Positions 19,323 to 30,700 of a stretch of DNA of 64,000 bases are shown one piece after another. Under the pieces are notes generated by a model. The model worked only from the letters and a program-made list of their open reading frames with translations, searched no databases and was not told the origin of the DNA. This DNA comes from Earliella scabrosa. Lineage: Eukaryota > Basidiomycota > Agaricomycetes > Polyporales > Polyporaceae. The stretch is from NCBI GenBank assembly GCA_022605405.1, contig JABYQQ010000005.1, positions 1,116,001-1,180,000 on the forward strand. Reading direction: 5' to 3'. Each line of letters starts with the position of its first letter. Positions within the stretch are counted from its first letter, which is position 1. The position numbers were made by a program, and so were the translations under genes.

Positions 19323-22300
19323 ATGAGTCCTCCCAGCCATCCTCCGCCGCAGCCCATCTCTCCGGAGGAGCTGTACAACATTGTATGCGGCGCGGCCTCG
19401 CAAGACCCAGCATTGGTACAGGCTTCGACGACGCGGCTGAAGGAGGCTCTGGATGTGCCCGGCCAGTATGATGTGCTGCACGAGATCGCTGCTCAAAAGT
19501 CAGTACCCCTGCATGTCCGGCAGCAGGCTATCATCCAATTCAAGAATGCCGCAACGGGGCACTGGCGGTCGCGCAAGTAAGTATATCTCAGAGCTCGCTT
19601 CATCGCTAACTGCTAGATGGTCCCACTCATTCATACAGGATCTTCCCTCCTGAGAGCAAGACGCGCATCCGGGAGCGTTGCCTGACCTTTCTGGATGAGC
19701 CCGATGACCTTGTGAGTGATCGTCTTGACTGTGGACTATATATTCTACTTGCAGTACGTTCTCATCAAGTCATAGATTGCGAGAAGCAACGCCCTCGTTG
19801 TCGCCAAGATTGCACGACAAGACTACCCTGTGTCATGGTGAAGTCTCTCCTCCGCCTTCATCCTGACCTTACACCAATCCCAACTTTCAGGCCAAACCTC
19901 ATCTCACATCTTGCTGGCACGATCAACTCGTCCATCGAAGCGCGTTACGCTAACGCGTCGCCGAACGCATCTCTCATTCTTCGCCGTTCCCTGGAAGTTC
20001 TGAACGCGATACTGAAGGAGTATGCCGCGTTCAAAATGTTGACCGGCGTCAAGACCATGGGACAAGTGCGCGGCCTCACATCTTCTGTCCATCGTTTGAC
20101 CTCACCGATTGTAGCTTGTAGGCGACTTGAGGATCCCGCTACAGAACTACTACGCTCGACTGGCATCGTCTCTCCCTACCATCAGCCCCACCACGCTCAA
20201 TCAAGTACGAACGGCGGAGGACCTCCTGCTATCTCATTTGACGTTCAAGTGTCTAGTCAAGCTCGCTTTCTGGGCATACCATCGTTACACTTGTTGCAAG
20301 GATTATCGCGAGTTCGAACCTTGGGTGAGCCATGTTCTCACCATCGCATTATTGAACTAACCGCATGCATTATAGGTCCAGGAGTTCTTCCAGAACTCCG
20401 CTGTACAACTGCAATCGTTATCCGAGTTCCGCATCAACCTATCATCGTCCCTAGGAACAACTCCTAACGACCCAATCTCGCAGCGCGCCCTTGACTTGCT
20501 CACCCGACACGTTCGCGTGTTTGGAAAGCTGTTCAGGCGCATGCAACGCGACAACACCGCTCACTTCGTCACCCTTCCTATGTGCGGAGATCTCGTGCTC
20601 TACTACTGGAGTAAGGTAGTCCAGGCCACGACGGGCCCTCCGGAGCAGATCGCAGGTCAGCACGCAACGAATGTAAGAGTTGGTTTCTGTACTCACAATC
20701 ACAAACTCTCAGATTCGGCGCTGGTTACCTTCCCTGTCCGCTTCCTAGTCCAAGGAATGGCGCTCTTCAGGGACAGTCTCGCTCAGTGGGCCCCCATGAA
20801 GAAAGATGGCTCACAAAATGACCGAGGTACATGACTGAACACCATCTCCCTGCTTTATGCTAACTAGACCCCAAATGCTCCAGTCCTCACAAAAGAGTTT
20901 GTCGAAGACGCCGTCAAAATTCTTGTGACACGGTTTATTCCTCTCAATCCTACCGACCTCGAAGAGTGGATGGCCGATCCTGAGGAGTGGGTCAACGCCG
21001 AGGAGAAGGAGAATGATCAGTGGGAGTATGAGCTCCGAGTAAGTCTGCCATTCAGCTTCGAAGTCCTGGTTTGCTCACATCCTATAGCCTTGCGGAGAGC
21101 GTGTCCTGATGACCCTCGCGGCACAATATCCTCAATACGTTCGCCCACTCATCGAAACGACGTTCAATAACCTCGTTGGTGAGCGACCATCGGTGCCATT
21201 CAGGACGAAAGATCACTCATGCCTTGATAGGTCAGCGTGCAACAAACCTACCAGCTATCATCCAGAAGGAAGCACTCTATTGCGCGGTTGGGCGATGTGC
21301 AATCCGCCTCAAAGATGCGATTCCCTTCTCCCAATGGCTTGAGACGTCGCTTGTCGCAGAAGCGCAAGAGACACATCAGAGGTAAAGTTGTTCCTCCGAT
21401 GCTGTCGTAGTACAAGTACTCACGTCAGTCTTCCTAGCTACCCCATCGTGAAGCGGAGGATAGCATGGCTTCTGGGCAAACTAGTATCAGATGAATGCTT
21501 GACAGCGAACAACCCGAAGCTCTGGCAGGTTCTTGTGCACCTGCTACAAGACCAAGGTCCTGGTTCTGACGCGGTCGTACGTCTCACCGCCGCGATTGCT
21601 ATTCGGGAGTGCGTCGACGTAAGTCACTTGCTTGTTGTCGCGTCGACTAGACACTCAGTGGTCGAGTAGAGCTTGAACTTCAACGGAGACAGCTTCGCAC
21701 CGTTCTTGCCCCCTGTGGTGACTTCACTTGTGCGGCTCACTGCGGAAGCGGATACGCTCGAGGCCAAGCGGCGCATCACGGATAGCTTGAACACGGTCAT
21801 CGAACGGGCGGAGGCTCGGGTTCGTGAACTCGCTGACCTTAGCTTGCATTGCGTTTGTACCTGACTTCCCTCCCTAGATCGTTCCTCTTATCGGCATGGT
21901 CGCGGAGCCAATCCCCCAACTATGTAAGTTTCAACAGTGCGCTACCATCCGAGTGATTTTCATCTTTGTTGTGCAGGGACCGCCGCAGCCGAGGACTGGT
22001 TATTCAAGGCATGTCTTCTGGGAACAGTCACGAAGCTGGTAGAGGTATGCAACAAATGTGCTTTAGCGCTCACCATTCGATCATGCTCATGGTGTACAGT
22101 CAGCCAAGGAGAACGCTACCTCGCTCAGTGCACTCGTCGTGCCCCTCGTCCGTGAATGCTTCAACTCTCCAGTAGGTAGAGTGAAGGCTGTGGTTCTGTC
22201 CACCATCTGATCTGTCCTCAGGCGCAGCTGCACTTGGAGCAAGACGCGTTCATTCTGTGGCAGAGTGCGCTCCGTAACACCAACACCATCGTAGGCATCA

Positions 22301-23496
22301 ACGGCGCTCCAGGTCTAGTTGACCTGTTGCCGCTTGCGGTTCAGCAGCTGTCGACCAACCTCGAGCTCTTGGGGACCATTGTTCGCATCCACGAGTCCTA
22401 CTTCCTACTAGATGCCCCTCGTGTGCTGCAGGTTAGTGAGACGATATCATTTCAGTCGAACTCGACCACGGTGACGCTGACGCCGTATGGTAGCTCTCAG
22501 CTGTCGATGTCTTCCGTGCGTTCAACACCGCGATCAACGAAGCGATAGCTGCAAACATCAAGGACATGACCTCAACGCTGGCGCTACTCTTCCAGATCGC
22601 CCCGCCTGCGCTGTGGGGAGAAGCACTGCACGTCTCGGGACTATTTGCCACGATCGTAAAGGGTCTCGAGGAGGATAAGGTAAGCTCTCTTCACCATCGA
22701 CGTGACGCGCAGAACGTTTCACGAGCCCAATCCCAGTTGCCCACCCTCGTCCTGACGGACTACATCTACGTCCTCGCGCGTATCGCCATCGCGGACCGGC
22801 AACTCTTCCTCCAGCTCGTGTCCGCCACCTCTTCGACGCAAAACGTCCGAGAAGACCTTCTGTGGGAGGCCATCCTCAACCAATGGTGGACCAGGGTGCG
22901 TGCGCAGGCTCCTTCGGAGTTGAACATGACGTTGATGAGGATCGACCCCGGGCAGTTCGACAACATGTCGGAGCCGCGCCTAAGAAAGCTGACGGCCATG
23001 GGCATCGCGAACCTGGTCGCGACCGGCCGACCGGAGGTGCTCGATCGGCTGTCGACGGAGATCTTCAACCTCTGGATCGACGTGTTTGGCGAGATCAAGG
23101 AGGCGCTGAACAACGCAGACAAAGAGTAAGTGCATGCTGGGTCCGGTACGTATGACGAATACTGACCGAGGGCCGCAACAGCCCTTCTCTCACGCTGTAC
23201 TGGGACAAACCGTTCGACGACAACTACACGGAGGCCGAGGGTACGCTGGAATATGATCGTCGCAGGACTGTGAGTTGCGGCCGTGTCTCATCATTTCGTG
23301 CAATCTTCCTAACGCGCTTCCTTGTTAGGCTTTCGACACCGACCCGGTTCGGACGACATCGCTCACTGCATACATCGGCGCACGATGGCGCGAAGCGGAG
23401 CAGGCTTGTGGAGATCTGTCAGCACGCTACCTGTCGAAGGCGGAACCCGAACTCTTGAAGCAGATCTACGATGCGCTGATGGGAACGCGTCCTTAG
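19323..23496 (+). CDS. KAP120: Importin-beta family karyopherin, KAP120/importin-11 type
   Basis: Nuclear transport receptor of the importin-11 group. Twenty exons: 19323-19576, 19639-19711, 19776-19837, 19891-20065, 20115-20324, 20376-20655, 20713-20826, 20884-21038, 21088-21178, 21231-21381, 21438-21618, 21670-21819, 21878-21923, 21977-22044, 22100-22171, 22222-22431, 22494-22679, 22737-23125, 23182-23269, 23329-23496. The protein has 1040 residues, close to yeast Kap120. An importin-beta N-terminal domain is seen (VRQQAIIQFKNAATGHWRSRK, IRERCLTFLDEPDDL, NALVVAKIARQDYPVSWPNLI), then HEAT-like helical repeats to the end, with VLTKEFVEDAVKILVTRFIP and DQWEYELRPCGERVLM as recognisable blocks. 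Known cargoes of the family include ribosome-assembly factors; here that is inference. All introns are GT-AG. Confidence 0.9.
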
Positions 23497-23814
23497 GGTA
23501 GGAGGGATCTCTAGAGGTATAGCTTGGTTGACTTCTGTCGCACTGCTTGGGTTGTACTGCATATTTGCAACGCTACCGTTGTTCCAGTCTTGGTGATACG
23601 AGACACTCCCCAAACCCCCTCTTGCGTGGATACAGGCACGCTCTTGACATACTCCTAGGATGGCAGAAGCCATCCAGAATGTCTCAAATGATGATCCAGG
23701 AACTTGTAGGTTGGATATCGTGCAACAGTTTGACCTCCAATGCCACACAGAGTAGGATTGAACGATGACACCTCTATCCAACATGCTACAAAACCGTAGT
23801 TTGCGGATAGTCTG

Positions 23815-25899
23815 TTATTTCTTCGGCTTTCCGAAGAAGTCCTTCAAGTTACCCTGCCCACCCGCCTTCACACCCGCGCTCTTAGCCTTGATGCTACCCG
23901 TGCGAGAGGCTGCCGCGGGCTTGCTCTTCGGGGGCGGGACCGCGTCTTCGTCCTTCTCTTCCTTCTTGGGCTTCGCAGGGGCAGCCTTCTTGCCTTTCGG
24001 CTTATTCTGCGTCGCCTGCTCAGCTTCTTCCTCATCGACCGACTCGTACGACGAGTAGTCTTCCGTCACTAGGGAGCGACGTGCAATGAACCTCAACATC
24101 ACACGAGAGAGGGAGGAATGTAGGGGGACGCACCCATGTAACCCTTCGCGTCTGTAGTCATGCGGCTCTTCATGACTCGCTTCTTCTTCAGGCCGTTGCG
24201 CCCGACAGGCCAGACCTTCCTTTCCTTCTTCTTGCGTGCCTTAGGTTTAGGCGTATCCTCCATCATGTCCTCATCTTGCGCTGGTTCTGGTTCCGGTTCC
24301 GGTTCCGGCTCGGATGCCATTACGACGTCCTCGTCCTCCGGCACCTTCGGCTCAGCCTTCGGAGGCGGGCGACTAGAGGAGGCCTTCTCTACTTGGGCTG
24401 AGTTCCTATAATTGAGAGGCCATCGCGAATGAAACAGCAAGTGACGCTTACAGTCATCCATATCCATCATCGCGCGGAGACTGGCCTGCTCCTCGGATTC
24501 GAGCACACTCTGTATGATCGATGATCTTAACTTGGCATTTCGCCTCGGTTTGGGTTCATCTTCCGAGTCCTCGTCGTCGGACAACACGCGGTTCTTGCGA
24601 ACTTTGATGTCGCTCTTCGTCGTGACGTTTGTGGCACGCTTGTCTTCCTTCGGAGCCGCAGTGTCCTCAGTGTCGGATGGGGGTGGAGGTGCGGCTTTCC
24701 GCTTCGTCCCTCTCTACGCCAGGTGAGGATCAACCTCATCAATGTTAACGGAGAACTGAAGGCGCACCTTGCTTTCGTCCTGCGGCGACGTGTCACGGTC
24801 CGCTTTCGGAGGCGTCTTGTTCGACTTGACTGGCGGCGCAGGCGATACGCTCTCTTTCTTGACTTTCGTCTCCTTCTCTCTGCTCTTATCGCTCCCCGCG
24901 GTCTTGGCTTTACTCCAGTCGAGCTTCCCCGATGCCTTTGGTTTGAGGGGCGCAGGCTTCTCCTGTTCCTTCTCCTTCTCAGTGGATTTCGCAGCAGGGG
25001 CTTCAGTTTTTGGCTTGAGAGTGGGCTTTCGGGACACTAGTTCGGGAGCCTTAGAAGTCGACGCTACTGGGGCTTTGCTGACCTTCCCGACCTGGACGGA
25101 GTTGCACGTTATGAAGTCTGAACGGCGAACGGCGGACAACGGTTACTCACATAGACATCGGGGCCAACCACTCGCCCCAACGCGATTGAGGACGTGGGCG
25201 CGTCCTTTGCGTCTGCAGAATACACAATGTTTGATGGACCGCATATGAGATCGACGTCCTGCACGACCCTTATGAGTACCTTGCTTGACCATACTTGATA
25301 GGAAGTGGCACGCACGGTCAGAGGGGAGGGGCTTAGACAATATACGTGAATGGAGAAGATCCGCGCGTACTTTGACTTGGTATCTGCACGAGAGTATCAC
25401 GTAGTTGATGATGGTAGGAGAGTAGTGATACGAAAGGAAGACGTACGTTCGAGCTCGTTCTCGCCAACTAGTGTCATCGTCGTAACGGGCACATCCTCCT
25501 CGTCTGAATCCGAGTCCACGTCCACTACTGCCGCCTCCGAGTCAACGTCCATGCCGTCTTCCGTTTGAGTGGACACGCGTGGTTTGATGCGGCGTGTTGG
25601 GAGGAGTTCACCAGAAACCAAGTATGTGGCGAAGGAACGTGTGTCCGCGTTGGCAGCATTGTTGTGAAACTTCGCAAGCTCGCTATCAGACGTCAATATC
25701 ACCCCGGCCTCCATACTTGAGACGCACGTACTTCTTGGCCTCGTTTACATGGAGCTTGAACTGTCGACTGAGAGAACGGAAGGTTACCTGGTAGGATTAC
25801 TGAGTACGTCACGCGTCTCACATCAAGGTTAGGGATGGGACTAACCACATTCTTGTCAATGTATACTTGCTTCGTGATGTAGTCTTCAACCCGGGTCAT
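23815..25899 (-). CDS. cdc27: DNA polymerase delta subunit 3 (Cdc27/POLD3/Pol32)
   Basis: Non-catalytic polymerase delta subunit linking the enzyme to PCNA; needed for processive lagging-strand synthesis and break-induced replication. Exons 25899-25846, 25787-25732, 25682-25447, 25383-25316, 25258-25151, 25091-24768, 24713-24452, 24397-24134, 24068-23815 give 541 residues. The N-terminal domain shows VTFRSLSRQFKLHVNEAK, FATYLVSGEL and IHVYCLSPSPL; a long Lys/Glu/Pro-rich disordered region follows. The protein ends with a canonical PCNA-interacting (PIP) box QGNLKDFF. Acidic SDSDEED and DDEDSEDE patches and an EP repeat are visible. The retroposed insertion described below begins ~100 bp upstream of the start codon. 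Intron phases are consistent throughout. Confidence 0.88.
24283..24306. repeat. 6-bp coding microsatellite (GGTTCC)4
   Basis: Imperfect tandem hexamers encode an EPEPEPEP tract on the minus strand in the disordered part of Cdc27. Confidence 0.7.
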
Positions 25900-25987
25900 G
25901 GCTACAGGCAGCGCGGAGGGGAGAGAAGTTGTGGTGGAGGAAAGGACGCGTCTGCAGACACGGCGGGACTGAGCGCGACACGCGCGT

Positions 25988-26001
25988 GACCTCGGCTACG
26001 C
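25988..26001 (+). repeat. Left target-site duplication (14 bp)
   Basis: GACCTCGGCTACGC, identical to 27083-27096, immediately left of the poly(A)-tailed insertion. Confidence 0.8.
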
Positions 26002-27082
26002 AAGCGCTTCTTGACTCCGTACCACCACCATCTCGCGGGCGCTTAGCCCTGGGCAACGACCCGCGAGTCGTTGTCCGGGCCATCGTCCTCGATCGTTCGG
26101 CTTCTACACTACCAAACTCCTCATAATTCCACCCGACCTCATCCCCCTCCCTCCGTCAAGAAACGATCCTATTTATCGGCACATCGTGCAGCAATATTCC
26201 CGCCATTCGACCATCTCCCGTCACTACCTCAGCCGCCGCGTCATACTCAGGGAGGAGGCTACGGGCCCCGGACGGTCTCAGGATCTCTGCTTCGCGCAGA
26301 TCGCAGCTGTACAGCTGGGAGCGGTCGGACGGGCTACGCGGGGCCTCGAGTAAGGGAGGACGTCGGGATGTGTCGCGCGCTTCTCTCGTGGCCGGGCTAT
26401 GCTGTAATGGCGATGGTTCCGTGTGCCGTGCGCTGCCCGGCGTTCATCATGCGAAACCTTCTCGAGGATGGCGAGGGCAGGAAGGACTTCGTCCGTCCAT
26501 TGACACAACACCTCTCTCGCCGCCCCCCAATGCCCCCGCTGGTTAGGGCAGGTGTAGAACGGTATGACGAACATGTGGAAGGGAGGCTGTGGGAGACTAA
26601 AGAGGCACGAGGGTATGGATTGTCGACGACGGTGGATCCCAAGTCGACTGGCGCGGAAGCAACTTCGTCTAAGCTGCAAGTGCGCGGCTATCACTGGTTT
26701 TGGGATGCTTGGGTAGACCGTCCGGTCAGCCAGCTGCAGCTGAGTCTCCACAGACTCGCTCTACGCGCACACCCACATCCACCACAGGCTGAGTGTCCGG
26801 GAGTCCGCTCTCGCACTCTTGCCGTTTCTACGGTCGCGGCCGTCAAAAAGCACGGTCCCACCCAGGAAGGGAGACCTGCACGGCGCAGGTCGAATCGCGC
26901 AACTACCTTTCACCGAGGCGTTGGGGAGGACATTTGTGGGCAGTCCGTTCATGGGAGTCATAGCTTGCGCTTAGTGGTTCGGTGCGACCTGGGTACCAGT
27001 GGTGTTATTATCTCCTACATGCTTGTCGAGCCGGGAGTATAAATAAATGTGATTCAAAAAAAAAAAAAAAAAAAAAAAAAAA
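26002..27082 (+). mobile_element. Retroposed insertion with poly(A) tail and target-site duplication
   Basis: About 1.08 kb bounded by two identical 14-bp direct repeats, GACCTCGGCTACGC, at 25988-26001 and 27083-27096. The right end is an uninterrupted run of 27 A (27056-27082) starting 9 bp after an AATAAA signal (27042-27047). This is the footprint of target-primed reverse transcription of a polyadenylated RNA, i.e. a processed retrocopy, or the 3' end of a non-LTR element mobilised in trans or cis. No reverse transcriptase motif is visible inside. The perfect duplication and pure A tail suggest it is recent. It sits between the start codons of Cdc27 (-) and the adenylate-forming reductase (+), 89 bp from the Cdc27 ATG. 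Confidence 0.8.
26368..27042 (+). CDS. Open frame inside the retroposed insertion, function unknown
   Basis: A frame runs without a stop from before 26071 to a TAA at 27040-27042, which overlaps the AATAAA signal. The first ATG in it is at 26368, giving 224 residues (MCRALLSWPGYAVMAMVPC at the start). I find no recognisable domain; composition is Arg/Pro-rich. More than 320 stop-free codons is more than expected by chance in such DNA, so it may descend from a coding mRNA. It may equally be a chance frame in GC-rich sequence. Sense strand agrees with the direction of the A tail. Confidence 0.25.
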   Translation: MCRALLSWPGYAVMAMVPCAVRCPAFIMRNLLEDGEGRKDFVRPLTQHLSRRPPMPPLVRAGVERYDEHVEGRLWETKEARGYGLSTTVDPKSTGAEATSSKLQVRGYHWFWDAWVDRPVSQLQLSLHRLALRAHPHPPQAECPGVRSRTLAVSTVAAVKKHGPTQEGRPARRRSNRATTFHRGVGEDICGQSVHGSHSLRLVVRCDLGTSGVIISYMLVEPGV

Positions 27083-27096
27083 GACCTCGGCTACGC
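27083..27096 (+). repeat. Right target-site duplication (14 bp)
   Basis: GACCTCGGCTACGC directly after the A tail. Removing 26002-27096 would restore the presumed empty site, ...GGCTACGC|GTCTGTGG. Confidence 0.8.
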
Positions 27097-27710
27097 GTCT
27101 GTGGCTGCCACCGTGTAGGCGCCTATCCCACGTCTCTCCGAGAGCTCTGAGTCTGACTCTGAGGCGCGAGTCCGCCCGCTTGATACCATCCAAACTTTAT
27201 GGACATGCGAGGCATGCAGCAACTTATGTAAGTGCCGACCAGAAGTGTCTTCGACACGGTGGGTGTTCTGGCTATGACTTGTCCTGCCAGTACCACTGTA
27301 AACTCACGCTGACCAGGGCAGTGGAATCATGGGCAAATGAGGTTCAACTTGAAGTCGAAGTTGACTCGGAACGCGGCCTCAAACTTTGAACGCCATGGTG
27401 TGGGCCTGGTGTGGGCAAGAAGCCGCGACGTTGGTCAGGTGTCGTGCATCCGGGTCCGGTCAACACTTAGCAACCGCCGTCAGCTCCCTCATCTTTGCGT
27501 CCCCCATGCCGCTCCCGCGGGTTCCACGACGGCTTCCACATCTCTTCTTTGACGCGAGAAACAACCCCAGCTGACGACAACAGTCGCAGCTTACTTTCAT
27601 TCCGTGGAGATATCAAGAATGATGCATCGGGAACGTCCAGAAGCTCACTCCTTACCGCCGACAAATGGGGAAACGCTCTCATCCGACCCTATAAATACCA
27701 GCCCCGGACC
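27097..27710. other. Upstream region of the adenylate-forming reductase
   Basis: No gene recognised. A TATAAATA element at 27690-27697 lies only 14 bp before the chosen ATG (27711). The frame is open further upstream, but without motif support. Confidence 0.45.
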
Positions 27711-30700
27711 ATGGCCAACGCTCCCTATGAGGTCAACACCGACCCAGTCCAGTCTGCTGTAATGCCTCGTAACATTCCCCCAGAGCGTCCTGGCTTCCGC
27801 TCCCCCAGCTCTTACATTCTCTCTGGCAATGTCACAATCCCTCAGGTCTATGAGTGGAACGCGAGAGAAAATCCCAATCACGCTCTATTCCGATATCACG
27901 ACGGACACAAGATTAACGACATCACATACTCGCGCGCAATCTTGGGCATACGATGGGCTGCACGCTACGTCAATTCCCTTGTCGGCAGCAAACCTGAATG
28001 CATTGCTATCATTGCTAGTACAGGTGCGTTAGTACCGCATTGGGCATGGCACCAAGTTGCACTAACGCTCTGCACAGACACTATCACCTACAGCTTGACA
28101 TGCTTAGGGATCCTACGAGCGGGGCACACAATGTTCCTCATCTCCCCACGAAACGTACCTGCAGCTGTAGTGGACATGTTGCGCAAGACGGATTGTCGGC
28201 ACCTGCTCGTGTCGCAGGATGCGCCAATCCAAACTTTGGTGCACGAAGCGAAGAAGGACCTGGAAAACTTGTCACTGCACCGCATGCCAGTCTTCGAGGA
28301 CCTCTACCCAGGGAGTGCGCAGATGGACGAAGGCGAACCTGATGACCTACCCAAGGAGTATGATATGAACAGCATAGCCATGATCCTGCACTCGTCCGGT
28401 ATGTCTGTGGCGTATTCCATTGTTGTCGTATGGCTCACAATATGCGATAGGTTCGACGAATCACCCCAAGCCAATCCGTTGGACCCATAAGCGGATGATT
28501 CATTGGTCCACTGCTCCATGTATGTCGAATTTTTGCGACTAGACTCCTGTTACCTGCTGACGTCCTCTCAGGGTATGGGGAAGTCGACTTGACGTTATCC
28601 GTAGCTAGCATGCACGGCACGCCGATGTTCCATGCTATCGGTGTCATCATGTACTGCTTTGCTGTGAGTGATACTCATCTACGGAAACAGGATGATCATT
28701 TAAGTGCTTCTGCTGACCGACTGTGGCCCCAGGGCAACAATGGCATGACACTCACGACTTTCGCCCCTGCTTCACCACCTACCTTCCCTACACCGGACAA
28801 TGTCTTTGACGGGGTGGTCAAGACCAGCTCTGAGTACGTCATGACTGCACCTGCGTTCATCGAGGTAAGCCTATGTCACGCCCCCAGTATGGAGACACCA
28901 TGAACCAAGGCGCACAGCTATGGTTCCGAGACCCCGAGAAAGTAGCATATATGAAGAAGATGAAAGCAATCGTGAGGGCTTCCACCAGGATCACTGCCCT
29001 GTTCATTGACTGATAATCTCATGAAGATTTTCGGTGGCGCACCATTGAACCAAGAGGTTGGAGACATGCTAGCCTCTCAAGGGATCACGCTGTATACACT
29101 TTACGGGAGGTATGTGTCAATCGTCCAGAGGCATCGCAGACGGATAGCTGACGAGCTCTCCTTACAGCACAGAAATTGGCGCGATCGCGACTTTCTTCCC
29201 TGGTATGTGGGGAGCCCGCACGTCGCACCCGAGCGGTTATTGAACCGTTGTCTGCAGAGAAACCGGGGATGGACTGGGCGTACTTCAAACTGACCTACAT
29301 GCACAAGATGATCACTGTCGATGCAGGAGAGGGCAAATACGAGCTAATTGTGCTGGTAAGTCACTATGCACTCTGTGAGCTTGAAACGGCACCTTCAATG
29401 ATGACATTTGCTCGTGACTCTTCGTCCAGTCGAACCCGGAGTATCCTCTCCCAATGGTGAACACAAACATTGATGGGGTTGACGCGTATGCTACGAACGA
29501 CCTGCTTGAGCCGCACCCCACTCGCCCTGGGCTCTGGAGGTATTATGGACGACTTGACGACCAGATCAATTTGTCGAACGGAGAGAAGGTACGCGCGTCC
29601 GTATCGCCATGTATATTGCTGTTGATATATGCCCCCCTACTTAGACGAATCCCGGACCCATCGGTACGTGCGCCGTACCATATGCAATCTGCAGCAAGGA
29701 ACTGACGCATCGTGGCGCAGAGGATATCATCAACGACGACCCGCATATCCGTGCTTCTGTGATGTTCGGACAAGGGAAGTTCCAGAACGGAGTGCTCATC
29801 GAGCCCAACCCGGAGTTCAAGTTTGATCCGCGGGATACCACCAAGCTTCAGGAGTTCCGAAACAAGATATGGTGTGTAATAGTGCATTCACCCAGGGTGT
29901 CGTAATGACACCGCCCTCGCAGGCCGACCATCGAACGGGCCAACGCTGTCGCCCCTCAACATTCTCGGATCTTCAAAGAGGTTTTATGCTTGCCGTTTTC
30001 GCCTGCCAATTCCGACTGACGGGCGGCCAGATGATTATAGTAGCATCGCCGTCCAAGCCGTTTGCCTACAACATCAAAGGCTACCCTCGGCGGCCCACGA
30101 TCCTGAAGGAATACCACGACGACATCGAGGCGTTGTACATCGACGTAGAACAGAGCACGCAAAGCGATGTGGCTGCCCCCGCAAACTGGGATGTTGAGGG
30201 CGTTCTGGCGTTCGTGCGCATTGTTGTGCAAAAGGTTATACGACGTTCTCTGTCCGACGATGCAGACTTTTTCCGCAACGGCTGCGACAGGTATTACATA
30301 TCGCGTTCCTTGGCCTGAATAACATTAGCTGATCATTGGACCAGTTTGCAGGCGACATGGATCCGCAACACTATCCTCCGTGCTATGCGCGAGTACTCGC
30401 CCGCTGCCGCTAAGCGACTACACATGAGCGTCGTCTTCCAAGCACCGTCCATATCCGCCCTGACCGATGCCATCCTCCGCGCCGTGCACAGCACCACGAG
30501 CCATATTGCCACCACTGCCGAAGACCTCATCCAGATGGCCGAACGCTTCTCCGCAGACCTCCCTTCACGCCCTTCTGACCTTCATCCGCGCGCGAACACG
30601 AAGGACGTCGTCCTGATCACAGGAACAACCGGAGGTTTCGGATGCGATGTGCTGGAGCACCTCCTGCGCGATAGCACTGTCACGAAGGTGTACGCGTTCA

